From Sapria himalayana (taxonomy: Eukaryota > Streptophyta > Magnoliopsida > Malpighiales > Rafflesiaceae): DNA of 64,000 bases. The stretch covers positions 32,977 to 96,976 of the forward strand of contig JAREIK010000725.1 of NCBI GenBank assembly GCA_029783825.1, in the 5' to 3' direction. The notes beneath the pieces are model-generated. The model did not search any database. It was given only the letters and a program-made list of their open reading frames with translations, and was not told the origin of the DNA. A program made the position numbers and the translations under genes. This document shows positions 10,086 through 24,130 of this stretch, in pieces (within the stretch, counting starts at the first letter, position 1; every line of letters starts with the position of its first letter).

Positions 10086-13000
10086 TCCTAAACACCAAAA
10101 TCCCAAAAATAGTTAAACCATTAAACCTATATAACCTAAATAATAAATAATAAATCTCAAATTTATTTTTATTTATTATAATTTTAAATATTCATTTAAT
10201 TATTTATTAGTTTATTATTATAGAATTATAAATTAAAACTTAATTATGATGAAGACAAATATAATTTAAATAATTTACATTTAATAACAAAAAATATAAA
10301 CTTATAAAAAGAAGCAAAACATCAAAGAAAGTATTATTTTGTAATATATTTTACTTTGATTTTGAATAAATTTACGTTTTGCAAAAATATTTAAAATAAT
10401 TTCTATCTTATTAATACTAGTTTATTAAATTATTTTTTGATCATTAATATAATATATTTCAATATAATTGTTTATATTGAATTTACATGATATATAATTA
10501 TTAATATTATCATAACTAAATATAGTATTCACATATAAAAAAAATTAAAAAATTGTTATATTTTCAAAGTTTATAAACTTCAAAAATAGGAAAAAATAAC
10601 AAAAATAAATTTTTTGTTATATCATTGTTTAAATAAAACCTATAAACCATTAAATGCCTAAATACATAAATATCTAAACTCCTAAACTCCGAAGCCCCTA
10701 AATACTTAAACCTTTAAACTCGTAAACCTTAAATATAATTTAAATAATTTATAGAAATAATAATTACAAAATAAATTATGAGTGATACAAATATAATTTA
10801 AAACATATATTTTTCATCAAAAAAACATATACGCTTATAAAATGATGCAAAAACTAAGAAAAAATTATTAATTAGTAATAAATTTAACTTTGATTTTGAA
10901 TCATTTTAGGTTTTTTAATTATATTTTAATTTATATCTATCATATTAATAATAGTTTATTAATTTATTTTTTGATAATTGATATAATATCTATCAATAAA
11001 ATTATTTATATTTAGTTTATATTATATATAGTTATAATATTTATTATTACGAAATATTGTATTCGCATTTTTAAAAAATTTTTAAAATTATTATATTTTC
11101 AAATGTTATAACCTTTGAAAATTTGAAAAAATATCAAAAATAAATTTTTTGTTATTTCATTGTTTGAATAAAACCTATAAACCAATAAATGCCTAAATAC
11201 TTAAATCAATAACTTCTAGATCTCGAAAACCCTAAATAGATAAATTTTTTAAACATGAATATCCTAAATAATAAATCTCATTTTTATTTTTTTCATTATA
11301 ATTTTAAATATTCATTTTAATTATTTATTTGTTTATTTTTATATAAATATTAATTACAAAATAAATTATAAGTTATACAAATATAATTTATATAAATTAT
11401 TTTTCAACAAAAAAATATAGATAAACTTAATAAAAGAAGAAAAAAATTAAAAACAAATAAATATTATATAGTAATATATTTTGCTTTCTTTCTGAATCAT
11501 TTTAGGTTTTGTAATTATATTTTAATTGATATCTAACTTATTATTAATAGATTATTAATTTATTTTTTGATCATTATTAGAATATTTATCAATAAAAATA
11601 TTTATATTTAATTTATATGATATATAAATTTAATAATTATTATAACTAAATATTGTATTCACTTTTGAAAAAAATTTTAAATTTATTATATTTTCAAAGA
11701 TTATAACCATTGAACATGTGAAAAAAAAATAAAAAATATTTTTTATTATTATTTCATTGTTTAAATAAAACCTATAAATCACTAAATGCCTAACAACTTA
11801 AATCACTAAACTACAAAATCATTATACCCCTATATAGATAATAGTTTAAATGGGTATATCCTAAATAATAATTAATAAATCTCATTTTTTTATTTGTTTT
11901 CATTATAATTAAAAAAATTCATTTTGATTGTTTAGTTTTTTATTTATATATATATATATTAATTATAAAATAAATTATGAGTTAAAAATATAATTTATAA
12001 ATATTATTTTTCATCAAAAAATTGATAAGCTTATAAAAAGAATACAAATCTAAAAAAAAATAATTATTATTAAGTAATATATTTTGCTTTGCATTTGAAT
12101 CATTTTAGGTTTTGATATTATATTTTAAGTAATATCAATTTTATTCATAATAGATTTTTAATTTATTTTTTGATAATTATTAGAATATCTATCAATAAAA
12201 TTGTTTATATTGAATTTATATGACATATAATTATTATGATTATTATAAATAAATATTTATTCACTTTTGAAAAAAATTTAAAAATTATTATATTTTCAAA
12301 GGTTATAAACTTTGAAAATATCAAAAAATAATAAAACTAATTTTTTTTTATTTTTTATTTTTAAATAAAACCTATAAACAACTAAATGCATACACAGTTA
12401 AATCAGTAAACTCCTAAACCCAGAAATGCCTAAATACATAAACCATTAAACAGTTATATACTAATTAATAATTAATAAATCTAATTTTTATTTCTATTTA
12501 TTATAATTTTAAATATTCATTTTAATTATTTATTAGTTTATTTTTATTTAAATATTTATTACAAAATAAAGTATGAGTGCGACAATTATAATTTAATTAA
12601 TTTATTTTTAATAAAAAAAAATATACCATTCTAAAAGAAGTAAAAATTTAAAAATTAATAATTATTATCCAGTAATATATTTTACTTTAATTTTGAATCA
12701 ATTTGGGTTTTGTAAATAATTTTTAATTAATATCTATCTTTTTATTAATAGTTTATTAATTTAATTTTTGATCATTTTTACATTGTCTATCAATAAAATT
12801 ATTTATATTGAATTTATATGATATATAATACTATTAATATTATTATAACTAAATATTGTATTCACATTTCAAAAAATTGTAAATATTATTATATTTTCAA
12901 AGGTTATAACCTATGAAAATGATAACAAATTATAGAAACTTTTTTTGTTTTTTTATTTTTTTATATAAAACCTATAAACCACTAAAAGCCTGAAAACATA

Positions 13001-13741
13001 AATCGCTAAACTTCTAACGACAAAACCTCTAATTACTTAAAACTATTAAACTGGTATACATTAATAATAAATCTTAAATCTCATTTTAATTTTTATTCAG
13101 TATACTTTTATATTTATATTTTAATTATTTATCAGTTTATTTTTATAGAAATATTAATTACAAACTAAATTATTAGTGAGACGGATCTAATTTAAATTAA
13201 ACCTGTATCCCTAAATAATAAATAATAAATAATAAATAATAAATCTCATTTTTTTATTATAATTTTAAATATTCATTTTAATTATATATTTGTTTATTTA
13301 TATATAATTATTAATTAAAAAATAAATTATGAGTTAGACAAATATAATTTATATAAATTATTTTTCTTCAAAAAAATATAGATAAACTTATTAAAAAAAT
13401 TCAAAAACAAAAAATTATTATATAGTAATATATTTTTCTTTGCTTCTAAATCAATTTAAGTTTTGTAATTATATTTTAATTAATATCTATCTTATTATTA
13501 ATGGATTATTAATTTATTTTTTGATTATTAATAGAATATTTATAAATAAATTTGTTTATATTGAATTTATATAATATATAAATATAATGATTAGTATAAC
13601 TAAATATTGCATTCACATTTGAAAAAAAATTAAAAATTATTATATTTTCAATGGTTATAATGTTTGAAAATATCAAAAAATTATAAAAATAAATTTTTTG
13701 TTATTTTATTTTTTAAATAAAACCTATGAACCACTCGATGA
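10086..13741 (+). repeat. AT-rich satellite array, block 2
   Basis: Six monomers, cores near 10569, 11104, 11699, 12301, 12902 and 13653; spacings 535, 595, 602, 601, 751. The 535-bp interval is the deletion class ('aaccttaaatataatttaaataatttata') that recurs at 1.0, 20.6, 45.3 and 57.1 kb, and inverted at 47.4 kb. The 751-bp interval contains the ~150-bp internal duplication (13190-13340). A monomer near 12375 has 'actaaatgcatacacagttaaatcag', the uninterrupted version of the sequence into which the hAT element inserted elsewhere. Confidence 0.92.
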
Positions 13742-13759
13742 TAGGGGTGCTCATGGGAC
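13742..13759. repeat. hAT copy 2 left terminal inverted repeat
   Basis: TAGGGGTGCTCATGGGAC; it matches the reverse complement of 17419-17436 at 16 of 18 bases. Confidence 0.88.
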
Positions 13760-14563
13760 GGGACTGGATGTGGATTACAAATCTCCAGTCCCTTCCCATA
13801 GTTCGGACATTTTTTTTTGAAGATCCAGACCCATCCCATAGGTTGAAAATATCGGGACTGGATGGGATGCGATAGAGATAGGGAATTTTTGTTAGGATAA
13901 AACGGTTCCGGGACGGAATGGAATTCGGACATTTTTTTCAATTTATTTTCTTCAAACTGGTCAAGTTAGTTCATGTCGAAACCTTTTGTGGTACCATTTA
14001 TCATTCCTTAGTTATGTATCTTTCAAACTCAAATTGTGCCAATTTTGTTTTGTCAAATTGGCTGAATACCGCAAACGAGTTCCATTACCTTGTCAAAAGC
14101 TTTGATGTACAGAAAAGGATAGAAATGTTAAATAGAACGGGACCGAGTTGTGTGCTTAATTTGGTTCTTTGTTTTTTCACAAGTTGGCTTTGTTCAGCCG
14201 AGTGAAATTTAACAATAATAGCAATACTACATTTTTTAAACAATTACTTAAAATATTAAGGAATAGCTAAATATTACCTCAAACATTGGTAGCATCAATT
14301 ACTACTTAAGTAATTGCTAAAATTAGGCAGCTTAATATAACAAAAAAAAATACAACTAATAACAACCATGATAATAATCATTTCAAAGGTCCGTCCTGGA
14401 ACAACAACGAAAATCCAATCCCAATTAATTATCTCTTCTACAACTCCTCCCTTTTCTTCCTCCACTGTAGAAGGACAACCAAAGATGAAAACGTGTTAAT
14501 CATGCAGACATAAATTACTAAGATGAAAGAGTAATAAAAAAACAAAATATTACCTTATAGAAT

Positions 14564-16853
14564 TTAATATGCCCATTCCAAATTTAGTTGGCCAACTATA
14601 GTTGTAAGAATATTTGGATCTTGTGAACCCTCTGAAAATTCTAATTGAACCATATTTTTATTAAATTAAATGATATAATAAGAAAAATGAAATTAAAATT
14701 TACAAGATTTATATACTAACCTGATTCATTATTATCAAGGACTTGAACTAATTCTTCAATTTCAATAGGTTTGTTTGAGCTTAATAACTAATCTCGTAGA
14801 CATATGAGAACTTCAGCTGTAATAGGTGTTAAAAAACTCCTAAATTTATATAAAATTTTCCCCCCACTGATAAATGTAGATTCATATGCCACAATAGATG
14901 CTTGGATAGCAAATACATCCCTTGCTACATTTGCCAAAGAAGATACCTAACCTCATTTACCTTCCACCAGTTTAGAAGATCAAAATCAATACTATTTTTT
15001 TCAAGTTTGTCCTCCAAGTAGCTATCCAACTCTTCCAAAGCTACAACTTCTTGTTCTTTCTCCAATTCAACAAAAAAATCATCAACATAAGTATCACTAC
15101 CATCAAAGAAATCATCATTTTTCTTCAACACAGTAGAAGAGAATCATCTTCTTTTGATTTATCTTCATTTAAATCTTTATAATTATCCTTCATCTTATTT
15201 AAAGCATTTATAACCCTTTTCACCAAATTTTTAGTCAATTCCTCTCCATAATGCTAAGTGTACTTAACCTTGAGATATTTGAGCTTATATCTAGGATCCA
15301 ACACTACTACTACAAAAAGCATAATATTTGTTGACTAAAAAGAACCCCAATATTTGTTGAATTTATGCCTCATTTTCATACCCATTTCAGACACCATTGT
15401 ATCTCTACTATTTTCACAAAGCTCAATTTTTTTCAATATTCGAATAATCTCAGGAAAATAAACATGAGAGGTAGAATATTATGAGCTAGAAAATTTACAA
15501 GTTACCTCATAAAATGTTTTCAACAAATGAGCCAAAATTTTGGCGTTTGTTCAGTCTCTCTCAGTTGGAACGTTTGAACCAAACTTTTTCAAAAACCTTT
15601 TATCTTTGTTCTCCAACTTATCAAATTCTTTCTAATATTTTAAATTAGTTGGTAGCATCAAATAAGTTGAATTCCATCTTGTAGGACAATCTAATTGCAA
15701 TGATGATCCATATGTCAACTTTCTTTCTTCAACACATAACTGAAACATATCTAATCTTTAAGGACTACTCACATATTTCACCACACCTCTAATTTTTTGA
15801 ATACCACCCTCAACTACTGCAATGCCATCTTTGACAATTAAGTTTAGGATATGAGAACAACATCTCTTATGTAAATTCTTGCCTCTCAAAGGTACAACAC
15901 TTTTCTCTACAAGCCCTTTTTTCTATTGTTCAACTGCAACATCTTTATTTGATGCATTGTCAACAGTAATGCACATCAACTTTCTCAAATGCCTTTCATT
16001 CATTCAAAACTCAATATAATTTTTAATATTAACTCCAGAATGACTTTTAATTACACAAAAGTTCAAAAGCCTTTTGTGCATATTCCATTAAGAAACAATG
16101 GAATGAACAGTCAAACATTTATAAGACAAATTTAAATGCTAGTCCAAGTGTCGGTAATCAATGAAACTCTACAACAATGAGATGATATGCTATCAAATAA
16201 TTTCTTATTTTCCTTCACAAACAAAGAAAAACAATCCCTCAATATAGAGTGTCTAGATGGAATTTTAAATTGAGGCACACTAACTTCCCAAAACTCCTCA
16301 AACACATTCCTCTCAACAAAACAAAAAGACAATTCATCTTTTATTATCATTTTCACCAAAGCCTCCCTAACTAGTTGTTGATCAAATTGTCAACAAGTTA
16401 ATTTGTTTTTCTCTGAACTAGTACCTACAGTGAAACTCAACAAAGATTGTGAATGTCTTTACCTTTGTGAGCCTCTATTAAATCTTTTTTGTGTGTAAAT
16501 TTCCTACAAGTCACTCTCAAGTATTTCCATAAACCCAAAGTACCTTGATCACTTTTTGCCAAATATTCTTTCCTACAACATATACAAGATGCCCTACCAG
16601 TTTCTTTTCCCTCTGAATCAAATAATATCTCATAAGTTTCCCAAACAGCAAACTTATACTTTTTATGAGCTTGAGGTTCAGATGTACATTGACTTTCTCT
16701 TACAATTGGAATTGAAGAACATGTCGTAACAATAGGAAGGTTCGTGAAAGGATGATGATTGGATTTACCAGTACGTTGATCATTTGAGATATGATCATCT
16801 TCAATTTATTATATTTTTCATTTACCGCTGGATTGTGCCATCTGCATTGCCAT
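14564..16853 (-). pseudogene. hAT transposase pseudogene (copy 2)
   Basis: Minus strand; ATG at 16851-16853, original stop at 14564-14566. About ten codons after the ATG the frame hits a stop (AAA TGA), followed by two more. The BED region (CIW-like, near 16580-16600) is altered. Central motifs remain: VPQFKIPSRHSILRDCFSLF near 16205-16290, DTWTS near 16135-16155, NASNKD near 15945-15965, TRWNSTY near 15665-15690. The C-terminal part keeps DLLNWWKVNEVRY near 14935-14990 and the dimerisation motif near 14800-14930. A predicted intron of 89 bp lies at 14632-14720 (donor AG|GTTAGTA, acceptor TTTTCAG). Several frameshifts and stops are visible, so no functional product is expected. Confidence 0.85.
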
Positions 16854-17418
16854 TAATTAATATGATATGTTAAGGATAAATACATATAAATATTTAAAAC
16901 AAACAAGCTCTACAAAACTGACTGTATCACATTCAGCCCACTCATTCGGCACAACCACAACACCAAAACCAATACTCAACAAAACTGACCGAGACACATA
17001 ATAATAATAATTAATCACTCAATTCTCGTCAAAAAAACAAAGAAAAAGGCTGGTGGCATCTGGGACACGGTGGAGACAACCAGAAGTGTGACGGACATGA
17101 GCTGGAGCTAACTAAACACGACTGGAATGGCATGAAGTGGCCTGGAACTCGTCGGAACAGCAATAGGTGCGTCGGAATTGGATGGGCAGTAGCAGAATTG
17201 GTGGCATCTTCATGTTTTATATATATATATATATTCCTAGTTCTAGTATCGGTTTTTTAGGATGGGATGGTTCTCGGGGTGGATATTGCTTAAGATTTGG
17301 AACCGTCCCAAAAGAAAAAATACGTGACAGAACGAGACGGGAAAAGTCAAAGTCAACGGATTTTTCTAAATCCCGATTCCTTCAGAACAGGATTTTGGGT
17401 TGGGTCGTGAATCTCCGA

Positions 17419-17436
17419 GTCCCATGAGCAGCCTTA
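17419..17436. repeat. hAT copy 2 right terminal inverted repeat
   Basis: The reverse complement reads TAAGGCTGCTCATGGGAC. It is followed by the octamer CTAAATGC. Confidence 0.88.
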
Positions 17437-20400
17437 CTAAATGCATGTAAAGTTAAATCAGTAAACACCTAAACCCCGTAATGCCTAAATACATAAATAA
17501 TTAAACCGCTAAATACTACTTAATAATTAATAAATCTAATTTTTATTGCTATTTATTATATTTTTAAATATTCATTTTAATTATTTATTAGTGTATTTAT
17601 TTAGAAATATTTATTACAAAATAAATTATGAGTGGGACAAATATAATTTAAATAATTTATTATTTATCTAATAAAAATATATGCTTATAAAAGATGTATA
17701 AATTTAAAAATTAAAAATTATTAAGATACTTTGATTTAGAATCAATTTGGGTTTTGTAAATATTTTTTTATTAATATCTATCTTAATATTAATAGTTTAT
17801 AAATTTAATTTCTGATCATTATTATAATATCTATCAATAAAATTATTTATATTAAATTTATATGATATATAATTATTAATATTATTATAACAAAATATTA
17901 TATTGAAATTTCAAAAAATTTTAAATATTATTATTTTTCAAATGTTTGAACCTATGAAAATGATAAAAAATTATAGAAAATTTTTTTGTTATTTTATTTT
18001 TTTAATTAAAACCAATAAACCACTAAAAGCCTAAAAACATAAATCACTAAATTCCGAATGACAAAACCTCTAAATACTTAAATTATTAAAATGGTATACA
18101 TTAATAATAAATCATAAATCTCATTTAAATTTTATTCAGCATAATTTTAAATTTTTATTATAAATATTTATCAATTTATTTTATAAAAATATAAATAACA
18201 AAATAAATTATTTGTGAGATAGATCTAATTTAAATTAAACAGGTATCCTAAATAATAAATAATAAATCTCATTTTTTTTAATTATAATTTTAAATATTCA
18301 TTTTAATTATTTATTTGTTTATTTATAAATAAATATTAATTACAAAATAAATTGAGTTAGACAAATATTATTTATATAAATTATTTTTAATCAAAAAATT
18401 ATTGATAAACTTTTTAATAGAAAAAAAATTTTCAAAACAAAAAATTATTATATAGTAATATATTTTGCTTTTCTTCTGAATCATTTTAGGTTTTGTAATT
18501 AATTTTTAATTGATATCTATCTTATTAATAATAGATTATTAATTTATTTATTGATCATTATTAGAATATTTATCAATAAAATTGTTTATATAAAATTTAT
18601 ATGATATATAAATATAATGATTATTATAACTAAATATTGTATTCACATTGAAAAAAAATTAAAAATTAATATATTTTCAAAGTTTATAACCTTTGAAAAT
18701 ATGAAAAAATAATCAAAATAATTTTTTATTATTTTATTTTTTTAATAAAACCTATAAACAACTAAATGCTTACATAGTTAAATCAGTAAACTTCTAAACC
18801 TCATAATGCCTAAATATATAAACCATTAAACCGCAATATACTACTTTATAATTAATAATTCTAATTTTTATTTCTATATATTATAATTGTAAATATTCAT
18901 TTTAATTATTTATTAGTTTATTTTTTTATAAATATTTATTACAAATTAAATTATCAGAGCGACATATATATTTTAATTAATTTATTTTTAATCAAAAAAA
19001 ATATATGCTTATAAAAGAATTAAAAATTAAAAAATTAAAAATTATTATCCAGTAAAATATTTTACTTTAATTTTGAATCAATTTGGGTTTTGTAAATATT
19101 TTTTAATTAATATCAATCTTTTTATTAATAGTTTATTAATTTAAATTTTGATCATTATTATATTATCTATCAATAAAATTGTTTATATTGAATTTATATG
19201 ATATATAATTATTAATATTATTATAACTAAATATTGTATTAAAATTTCAAAAAAGTTTAAATATTATTATATTTTCAAATGTTATAACATATCAAAATGT
19301 TAAAAAATTATAGAAATTTTTTTTATTATTTTATCTTTTAAAATAAAACCTATAAACCACTAAAAGCCTAAAAACATAAATTGCTAAACTCCTAAATGAC
19401 AAAACCTCTAAATACTTAATACATTAAACTAGTGTATATTAATAATAAATAATAAATCTCATATTAATTTTTATTCAGTATAATTTTAAATTTTTATTTT
19501 AATTATTTATCAGTTTATTTTTATAGAAATATTAATTACAAAATAAATTATTAGTGAGACAGATCTAATTTAAATAATTTATTTTTCATCAAAAAAAATA
19601 TATATCATGATAAAAAGAGGCTAAATTTTAAAAACAAAATTTTATTATTTAGTGATATATTTTATTTTACTTTGAATCATTTTATATTTTGAAATTATAT
19701 TTTAATTTATATCATTCTTATTAATAATAGTTTATTAATTTTTTATTTATCATTATTATAATATCTATTAATAAAATTATTTATATTGTGTTTACATTAT
19801 ATATAATTATTAAGATTATTATTACTGAATATTATATTCACATATAAAAAAAATTAAAAATTATTATAATTTAAAAGGTTTTAACTTTCAAAGATTAAAA
19901 AAAATCAAAAAATTAAAATTTTTTTTTCATTCTTTAAATAAAAACTATAAATCACTAAAGGCCTAAACACTTAAATCACTAAACCCCAAAACACCTAAAT
20001 ACTTAAACCATTAAACTAGTATATCCTGAATAATAAATAATAAATATCTTTTTTATTAGTATTAATTATAATTTTAAATATTCATTTTAATTTTTTATTA
20101 GTTTATTTTTATAGAATTATAAATTAAAAATTAATTATGATGAAGACAAATATAATTTAAATTATTTACATTTAATAACAAAAAATATAAACTTATAAAA
20201 AGAAGCAAAACATCAAAGAAAGTATTATTTTGTAATATATTTTATTTTGATTTTGAATAAATTTACGTTTTGCAAAAATATTTAAAATAATATCTATCTT
20301 ATTAATACTAGTTTATTAATTTATTTTTTGATCATTAATATAACATATTTCAATATATTTGTTTATATTGAATTTACATGATATATAATTATTAAGATTA

Positions 20401-21584
20401 TCATAACTAAATATAGTATTCACATATAAAAAAAATTTAAAAATTGTTATATTTTCAAAGTTTATAACCTTCAAAAATGAGAAAAAAATAACAAAAATAA
20501 TTTTTTTGTTATATCATTATTAAAATAAAACTTATTAAACATTAAATGCCTAAATACATAAATATGTAAATTCCTAAATCCCGAAGCCTCAAAATACTTA
20601 AACATTTAAAATCGTAAACCTTTAATATAATTTAAATAATTTATAAAAATATTAATTACAAAATAAATTAATAGTGATAGAAATATAATTTAAATAATAT
20701 ATTTTTCATCAAAAAAAACATATAAGCTTATAAAATGATGCAAAAACTAAAAAAAATTATTATTTATTAATAAATTTTACTATGAATTTGATTCATTTTA
20801 GGTTTTTTAATTTTATTTTAATTTATATCTATAAAATTAATAATAGTTTATTAATTTATTTTTTGATAATTGATATAATATCTATCAATAAAATTGTTTA
20901 TATTTAGTTTATATTATATATAGTTATAATATTTATTATTACTAAATATTGTATTCACATTTTTAAAAAATTTTAAAATTATTATATTTTCAAATGTTAT
21001 AACCTTTGAAAATTTGAAAAAATATCAAAAATAAATTTTTTGTTATTTCATTGTTTGAATAAAACCTATAAACCATCAAATGCCTAAATACTTAAATGAA
21101 TAACTTCTAAATCTCGAAAACCCTAAATATATAATTTTATTAATCAGATATATTTTAAATAATAAACAATAAATCCATTTTTAATTTTTTCATTATAATT
21201 GTAAATATATATTTTAATTATTTATTTGTTTATTTTTATATAAATATTAATTACAAAATAAATTATGAGTTAGACAATCATAATTAATATAAATTATTTT
21301 TCATCAAAAAAATATAGATAAACTTATTAAAAGAAAAAAAATTAAAAACAAAAATTTATTATATAATAATATAATTTGCTTTGCTTTTGAATCATTATTG
21401 GTTTTGTAATTATATTTTAAATGATATTTATCTTCTTAATAATAGATTATTAATTTATTTTTTGATCATTATTAGAATATATATTAATAAAATTGTTTAT
21501 ATTGAATTTATATGATATTTAAATATAATGATTATTATAACTAAATATTGAATTCACGTTTGAAAATAATTTTACAATTATTAT

Positions 21585-21614
21585 ATTTTCAAAGGTTATA
21601 TAACCTTTGAAAAT
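21585..21614. repeat. 30-bp palindrome with a TA inserted at the centre
   Basis: The core reads GGTTATATAACC instead of GGTTATAACC. The two extra bases fall exactly at the centre, so both arms still pair perfectly over 30 bp. Confidence 0.9.
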
Positions 21615-24104
21615 GTGAAAATATAAAAAAATATATATATTTTTGATATTTTATTGTTTAAATAAAACCTATAAACGACTAAATGCCTAAACACTTAAAT
21701 CACTAACTCCTAAATCTCTAAAACACTAAATAATAAATAATAATCCTTTTAAACCAGTAACCCTATATAAATAAATCTCAATATTATTTTTTTCTTTATA
21801 ATTTTAGATATTCATTTTAATTATTTATTTGTTTATTTTTATATAAATATTAATTACTAAATAAATTATGATTTAGACAAATATAATTTATATAAATTAT
21901 TTTTCATTAAAATGAAAAATAATTTATTTTAAAAGAAAAAAAAAATTCAAAACGACAAATTATTATAGAGTAATATATTTTGCTTTCTTCTGAATCATTT
22001 TTATATATTAATATATTTTTCATCTAAATATTATTATTAAGTAATATAATTTGATTGGATTTTGAATCATCGTGTTATGTAAATATATTATAATTATTAT
22101 TTTTATTATTAATAATTGTTTATTGATTTAATTTTAGATCATTATTATAATATCTATCAATAAAATTGATTATATTGAATTTATATGATATATAATTATT
22201 AAGATTAATTTAATTATATATTGTATTCACATTTCAAAAAATTTTAAAAATATTTTTATTTTCAAAGGTTATAACCTTTGAAATTAGAAAAAATCTAAAA
22301 ATTTTTATTTTTATTTTTATTATATAAATAAAACCTATAAACCTATAAATGCCGAAAAACATAAATTGATAAACTCCTAAATGACAAAACTCCAAAATAA
22401 TCAAACTATTAAACCAGTATACCACATATAATAAATCATAAATCTCATTTTAATTTGTATTCATTATAATTTTAAAAATCCATTTTAATTATTTATTAGT
22501 TTAATTTTTATAGAAATATTAATTACAAAATAAATAATGAGTTAGAAAAATATAATTTTACTAATTTAATTTTAATCATAAAAAAATATAAACTTATAAA
22601 AAGAAGTAAAAATCTTAAAACAAAAAAGTATCTTTAGTAATATATTTTTCTTTGATTTTTAATCATTATATATATGATTTGCAATTAAATTTTAATTGCT
22701 ATCTATCTTATTAATAAAAGTTTATTAATTTATTATTTGATCATTTTTATAATATCTAACATTAAAATTACTTATATTCAATTTAAATGTCTTATAATTA
22801 TTAAGATTATTATAACTAAATAGTATATTTATATTTGAAAAAAAATTAAAAATTATTATATTTTCAAAGGTTATAACCTTCAAAAATGATTAAAAATCAC
22901 AAACATAATTTTTTTATTATTTTATTAATTAAATAAAACTTAAACCACTAATGCCTAAACATTTAAATCTCTAGACTCCTAAACACCAAAATTTCTTAAA
23001 TACTAAACCATTAAACCTATATAACCTAAATAATAAATAATAAATCTCATTTTTATTTGTATTCATTATAATTTTAAATATTTATTTTAATTATTTTTTA
23101 GTTTATTTTTTTAGAAATATTAATTACAAATTAAATAATGAGCGAGACATATAAAATTTAAATAAATTATTATTTATGAAAAAAAAACAATGTTATAAAA
23201 ATAAACAAAATTTAAAAAATTTAAAATTTTATTTAGTAATATAATTTACTTTGATTTTGAATTATTTTGGGTTCTGCAAATATATTTTAATTAATATCTA
23301 TCTTATTAATAATAGTTTATTAATTTAATTTTTTATCATCAAAATAATATATATTAATAAAATTTTTTATATTGAATTTACATCAAATATAATTATTAAG
23401 ATTATTCTAACTAAGTATTGTATTCATATTTTTGGAACTATTAAAAAATTATTATATTTTCAAATGTTATAACCTTTGAAAATCATGAAAATTCATAAAA
23501 ATAAATTTTTTGTTATTTCATTAATTAAATTAAACCTATAAACACCTAAATGTGTAAACATATAAATCAATAAACTCATTAACCCTAAAACAACAAAAAA
23601 CTTAAACCATTAAATAGGTATACCCTAAATAATAAATAATAAATCTCATTTTTATTAGTATTCATTATAATTTTATATATACATTTTAATTATTTATTAG
23701 TTTATTTTTATATAAATATAAATTAATAGTTAGACAAATATAATTTAAATAATTTATTTTTCAGCAAAAAATATATAAGCTTATAAATGGATACAAAAAT
23801 TTAAAAATTTAAAATTAATATATAGAAAATTATTTCACTTTGATTTTAAATCATTTTAGGTTTTGTAAATATATTTTAAACAATATTTATCTTATTAATA
23901 ATTGGTTATTAATCTTTTGTATGATCATTATTATAATATATATCAATATAATTGTTTATATTGAATTTACCTGAAATATAATTATAAAGATTATCATAAC
24001 TAAATATAGTATTCATATTTTAAAAAAATTTAAAAATTGTTATCGTTTCAAAGGTTATATTAAATTTTTTATTATTTTATTTTTTAAATAAAACCTATAA
24101 ACCT

Positions 24105-24112
24105 CTAAATGC
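24105..24112. repeat. target-site duplication of hAT copy 3, left (CTAAATGC)
   Basis: Exact 8-bp match to 27816-27823 on the other side of the element, as expected for a hAT insertion. Confidence 0.93.
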
Positions 24113-24130
24113 TAGGTGTGCTTATGGGAC
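24113..24130. repeat. hAT copy 3 left terminal inverted repeat
   Basis: TAGGTGTGCTTATGGGAC, with the partner at 27798-27815. Confidence 0.88.

Larger units (their letters stand above)
13742..17436 (-). mobile_element. hAT (Ac-like) transposon copy 2, both ends present
   Basis: About 3.7 kb. The left inverted repeat is TAGGGGTGCTCATGGGAC (13742-13759); the right, read as reverse complement, is TAAGGCTGCTCATGGGAC (17419-17436). The right flank is CTAAATGC (17437-17444), but the left flank reads CTCGATGA (13734-13741), so only 5 of 8 bases match. Subterminal GGGACGG-type words occur at both ends, and an (AT)n run near 17219-17235 lies in the right subterminal region. The internal transposase is a pseudogene. 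Confidence 0.93.
17437..24112 (+). repeat. AT-rich satellite array, block 3 (11-monomer unit)
   Basis: Eleven monomers with cores near 17943, 18682, 19280, 19877, 20460, 20995, 21594, 22267, 22869, 23465 and 24053; spacings 739, 598, 597, 583, 535, 599, 673, 602, 596, 588. The first five intervals have the same order of lengths as those after hAT copy 5 (742, 591, 593, 581, 536). The last three monomers before hAT copy 3 match those before copy 1, including the 'tagaactatt'-type marker monomer and a final core that lost its right arm ('ggttatattaaat'). With hAT copy 3 this block makes a unit of about 10.38 kb. Confidence 0.92.
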
